Origin: a virus
Length of the DNA stretch: 32,527 bases
Virus record (IMG/VR): IMGVR_UViG_3300049197_000013
Coordinates: 1 to 32,527 of that record
Direction: 5' to 3' (one strand)
The notes under the pieces were generated by a model that worked only from the letters and a program-made list of their open reading frames with translations, ran no database searches and had not been told where the DNA came from. Every line of letters starts with the position of its first letter. Positions within the stretch are counted from its first letter, which is position 1. Positions 30,718 to 32,527 of this stretch are shown in pieces. The position numbers were made by a program, and so were the translations under genes.

Positions 30718-30965
30718 AACAATTAATATATAAAGCTGACTTTTTATTTATCCGCATTACGTCTGCTGAGTTGGACCGTGAGACTGAAAATAATGTTTGG
30801 ATCAATGGCCGGATGTTTCGAAAACTAACAGAGTACAATGGCTATTACAAGAGCTATGACTTAGCAAAGCAAGCTATCGTTGACTTCCATCAAAAAAGAA
30901 TGGACGCAGCTTCCCGTTTACTGAGCGGTGCTACTGAAAAATTTAATCAGGCTAATAGTTTGTGA
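30714..30965 (+). CDS. Small hypothetical protein
   Basis: An 83-residue protein starting MKQLIYKADFLFIRITSAEL, with an alpha-helical, Gln/Lys-rich C-terminal half (LAKQAIVDFHQKRMDAAS). No family was recognised. It overlaps the preceding gene as ATGA. Its stop lies within the second TGTGAGAGTGAAC repeat. Confidence 0.55.
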   Translation: MKQLIYKADFLFIRITSAELDRETENNVWINGRMFRKLTEYNGYYKSYDLAKQAIVDFHQKRMDAASRLLSGATEKFNQANSL

Positions 30966-30973
30966 GAGTGAAC
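30961..30973 (+). repeat. Gene-junction repeat TGTGAGAGTGAAC, copy 2
   Basis: Second exact copy of the 13-base sequence at 30690-30702; here the TGA inside it is the stop codon of the gene at 30714, and the next ATG follows 8 bases later. Confidence 0.6.
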
Positions 30974-30981
30974 AACGGAAA

Positions 30982-31545
30982 ATGAATATGCAAAAGGGAT
31001 GGACTAAGTGGACGGCTGAAATGGATGCTTTTCTAATTCAGGAGTTTGGTTGGATCGGCGACACGTATTTGGCGGATATGTTCGCCGAAAGATTCCCTAA
31101 GCCTTACCCTTGGACAAAGAAGCATATCGAGAAACGTCGGTCCTATTTAGGACTACGGCGAACACCAGAACAAGAGCATGTTTTGCGATGCTTAAACAAT
31201 ATGGACGGACGGCATTTCAAGGCGTGGGATAAACGTGACCGAATGAAAGATGGTGAAGTAAGGATATGGTATGAAAACCACCCAAGAAAGTACATCAAGA
31301 TTGGAAATAGGGTTGTGCTGTATGGTCGATATCTAAAGCAAGCAAAGAAGGGAGAGATCGTTCGGGTTATTGATGATGATTACCAAGTCATAACGATGGC
31401 AGAACACGCTAAGATGAACAAGGCTAAAAGCCTGTCATTACCAAAGGATTTGCAAGAGACAATCAAAGAATTAAACCGATTAAAGAAACTGATATATGGC
31501 AAAGAAAATTCAAGACCTGCGCGAAACATTGTTCGACACAATTGA
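30982..31545 (+). CDS. HNH homing endonuclease-like protein lacking the catalytic core
   Basis: A 187-residue protein starting MNMQKGWTKWTAEMDAFLIQ. The N-terminus (WTAEMDAFLIQEFGW, then HIEKRRSYLGLRRTPEQE) is the DNA-binding half of a phage HNH family. The second part (GEVRIWYENHPRKYIKIGNR, VVLYGRYLKQAKKGEIV) continues that pattern and resumes with VITMAEHAKMN. In intact relatives the segment between would hold the HxH-N-H core (about 'GHVVxHKDGNxxN'). Here it is replaced by a few residues (VRVIDDDYQ), and the first His is Gly (LYGRY for LYHRY). It is probably catalytically dead but may still bind DNA. The start is ATG at 30982 or 30988. Confidence 0.65.
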   Translation: MNMQKGWTKWTAEMDAFLIQEFGWIGDTYLADMFAERFPKPYPWTKKHIEKRRSYLGLRRTPEQEHVLRCLNNMDGRHFKAWDKRDRMKDGEVRIWYENHPRKYIKIGNRVVLYGRYLKQAKKGEIVRVIDDDYQVITMAEHAKMNKAKSLSLPKDLQETIKELNRLKKLIYGKENSRPARNIVRHN

Positions 31546-31708
31546 GCAAATAAAGGCAGGCAAACTGGACGTGGAGAAGGCTAAGGCTATTACAAACATT
31601 GCCCAAGTAATTGTCAACTCCGCGAAGGCAGAAGTTGATTTTTTAAAGAATGTCAATCAGCAAGGGAACACTGGTTTTATCGGAACCGAAACTAAAAAAC
31701 TCAACTGA
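31496..31708 (+). CDS. Small conserved phage protein, helical
   Basis: A 70-residue protein starting MAKKIQDLRETLFDTIEQIK. It contains the block KLDVEKAKAITNIAQVIVNS followed by AKAEVDFLK, a pattern widespread in small phage proteins of unknown function ('DvekAkAIxxiAQxiinsAKvEvdf'). It is probably a helical bundle. It overlaps the preceding gene by 50 bases, consistent with overlapping reading frames. Confidence 0.7.
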   Translation: MAKKIQDLRETLFDTIEQIKAGKLDVEKAKAITNIAQVIVNSAKAEVDFLKNVNQQGNTGFIGTETKKLN

Positions 31709-31712
31709 TACC

Positions 31713-31862
31713 ATGAACTTCTTAAAACGACTTCTGGAAAAGTGGACCTGCTCACATCAGTGGGTAATCATCCACCAGCAAAAACAATTCGACCTAGTTC
31801 TCGAAAGGACAATGGTGTGTAAGAAGTGCGGCAAGATTCATCACTATGACTTTTTCTCTTAA
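31713..31862 (+). CDS. Small zinc-binding-motif protein
   Basis: A 49-residue protein starting MNFLKRLLEKWTCSHQWVII and carrying CSHQW and CKKCGKIHH, that is one CxH and one CxxC with later His residues. This pattern suggests a mini zinc-ribbon common in small phage proteins. The start is ATG at 31713, four bases after the previous stop; the longer frame from 31650 overlaps the preceding gene. Function unknown. Confidence 0.6.
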   Translation: MNFLKRLLEKWTCSHQWVIIHQQKQFDLVLERTMVCKKCGKIHHYDFFS

Positions 31863-31867
31863 CGTCT

Positions 31868-32371
31868 ATGCCCCTCTTAAAGAACAGGATAAAGGTAAAC
31901 ACCGCTAGAAAGATTAATGGTAAAACATTAAATCAGTTGATCGCTTATGAGACACGGCGCAGGAAAGCATGGCATTGGGGACAGCCTAGTTTTATCAAGC
32001 CCGTTATTCATCCGGAAAAATTCGGTGATGGTTTGCAGTTGGCCTATTTCGGTACTATGGATCAACGCCCAAACTATTGGTTGATCCGCGTCGATAGTTC
32101 AATTGATTTCGAAACAGATGACTTCAATTGGGAAGAAATACTTTACGATCCCTTGTCAGAATGTTTCGGACGCTATCCGTACCCTGGCTACCTGACATAT
32201 CAAGAATTCAAAAAGTACCGAGATGATTGCGATTTAAGAGAGTATGAGTCATACAAAGATTTCCTAAATGATCTGAAGTACCCAGCCATATCAATTGACT
32301 GCGGAGTCTATTGGGGATCAATCGCGAACTACGGAAAAACCCAAACAAAGAAGCGAAATGCCTTTACATAA
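31868..32371 (+). CDS. Hypothetical protein
   Basis: A 167-residue protein starting MPLLKNRIKVNTARKINGKT. It is aromatic- and Asp-rich in the middle (GDGLQLAYFGTMDQRPNYWL, then RVDSSIDFETDDFNWEEI), with a Tyr-rich helical C-terminal half (YQEFKKYRDDCDLREYESYK). No family was recognised. It starts 5 bases after the previous stop. Its end overlaps the next gene by 14 bases. Confidence 0.6.
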   Translation: MPLLKNRIKVNTARKINGKTLNQLIAYETRRRKAWHWGQPSFIKPVIHPEKFGDGLQLAYFGTMDQRPNYWLIRVDSSIDFETDDFNWEEILYDPLSECFGRYPYPGYLTYQEFKKYRDDCDLREYESYKDFLNDLKYPAISIDCGVYWGSIANYGKTQTKKRNAFT

Positions 32372-32513
32372 AAGACCGAAAGATAGGATTAACAGGATAG
32401 CTCCGGTAGTTGAGAAACATCAAGGAGGAGGACACTTCAACGCAGCTTTTGATGATCCTATGGAGTACATAAGAAAGAAAAACAAAGGAAAAAAGAACGT
32501 GTATAAGTTTTGA
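32358..32513 (+). CDS. Small basic hypothetical protein
   Basis: A 51-residue protein starting MPLHKRPKDRINRIAPVVEK and ending in a Lys-rich stretch (RKKNKGKKNVYKF). The middle has GGGHFNAAFDDPMEYI. No family was recognised. ATG at 32358 overlaps the previous gene by 14 bases, as in other gene pairs here. Confidence 0.5.
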   Translation: MPLHKRPKDRINRIAPVVEKHQGGGHFNAAFDDPMEYIRKKNKGKKNVYKF

Positions 32514-32527
32514 AGGATGAAGACAAG

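Noticed and set aside
32517-32527. Possible next gene start ATGAAGACAAG after GAAGG
   Set aside because: Only 11 bases are in the window, too little to support a gene.
1-32527. CRISPR array, integrase, tRNA genes or insertion sequences
   Set aside because: No regular repeat-spacer pattern, no integrase or transposase signature and no foldable tRNA was found by eye.

Overview
This window is the core of a tailed-phage (Caudoviricetes) genome or prophage, most likely infecting a member of the Bacteroidota. The host assignment rests on the intergenic region at 23964-24105. It carries a promoter of the Bacteroidota type, with TTTG at 24045 and TATCTTTG (TAnnTTTG) at 24070 separated by 21 bases. 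Most start codons also lack a Shine-Dalgarno sequence. No integrase, repressor, lysis or polymerase gene was recognised, so lifestyle is undecided. The frameshifted tail chaperone, the tape measure and the absence of a sheath gene point to a siphovirus-like virion.

The genome divides at about 24.0 kb into two divergent arms. The left arm (23963 down to 1, minus strand) is the packaging and virion arm. In transcription order it holds a small DNA-binding protein, the gp3-type small terminase, the large terminase, a tail assembly chaperone pair joined by a probable -1 ribosomal frameshift (A_AAT_TTT at 21557-21563 plus a downstream stem), connector or tail-completion proteins, a 708-aa structural protein, the tape measure and a 733-aa tail-tip candidate. 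Next come a small HTH protein, a 755-aa fusion of ClpP-like protease, coiled coil and major capsid protein, and a probable tail-tube or other virion protein. A terminator follows at 10314-10365. Then comes an approximately 8.3-kb carbohydrate module (10309-1966), and finally the portal (302-1918) and the start of a connector gene. Portal lies far from terminase, and the sugar module separates capsid from portal, which is not the usual order.

The carbohydrate module is the most striking part. It encodes a GDP-mannose 3,5-epimerase with the full catalytic set, a GT11 (alpha-1,2-fucosyltransferase family) enzyme, two GT2-like and one GT25 glycosyltransferase, and a further possible transferase. 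It also has FkbM and class I methyltransferases (one pair fused, one pair split), two tiny membrane proteins, two small Cys-motif proteins and a GIY-YIG/NUMOD endonuclease. GDP-L-galactose from the epimerase is the 6-hydroxy analogue of GDP-L-fucose, the normal GT11 donor. I therefore infer that the module builds an L-galactose-containing, methylated glycan, perhaps on virion proteins because the genes lie within the late operon.

The right arm (24106 onwards, plus strand) is an array of small, tightly overlapping early or accessory genes. Recognisable members are a P-loop RecA-like ATPase, a nucleotidyltransferase of the poly(A)/CCA-adding fold, a YopX-family protein, an HTH protein, an orphan beta-class DNA methyltransferase and an HNH-like protein that has lost its catalytic core. 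Short sequences repeat at gene boundaries (TAGCAGCATGA, AAACTGTTAACCCCATGAG, TGTGAGAGTGAAC), and two truncated copies of neighbouring gene starts are present. This suggests the array was assembled by cassette exchange. The only gene-free stretch over 300 bases (29421-29770) holds a terminator-like hairpin that can form a pseudoknot with downstream sequence.
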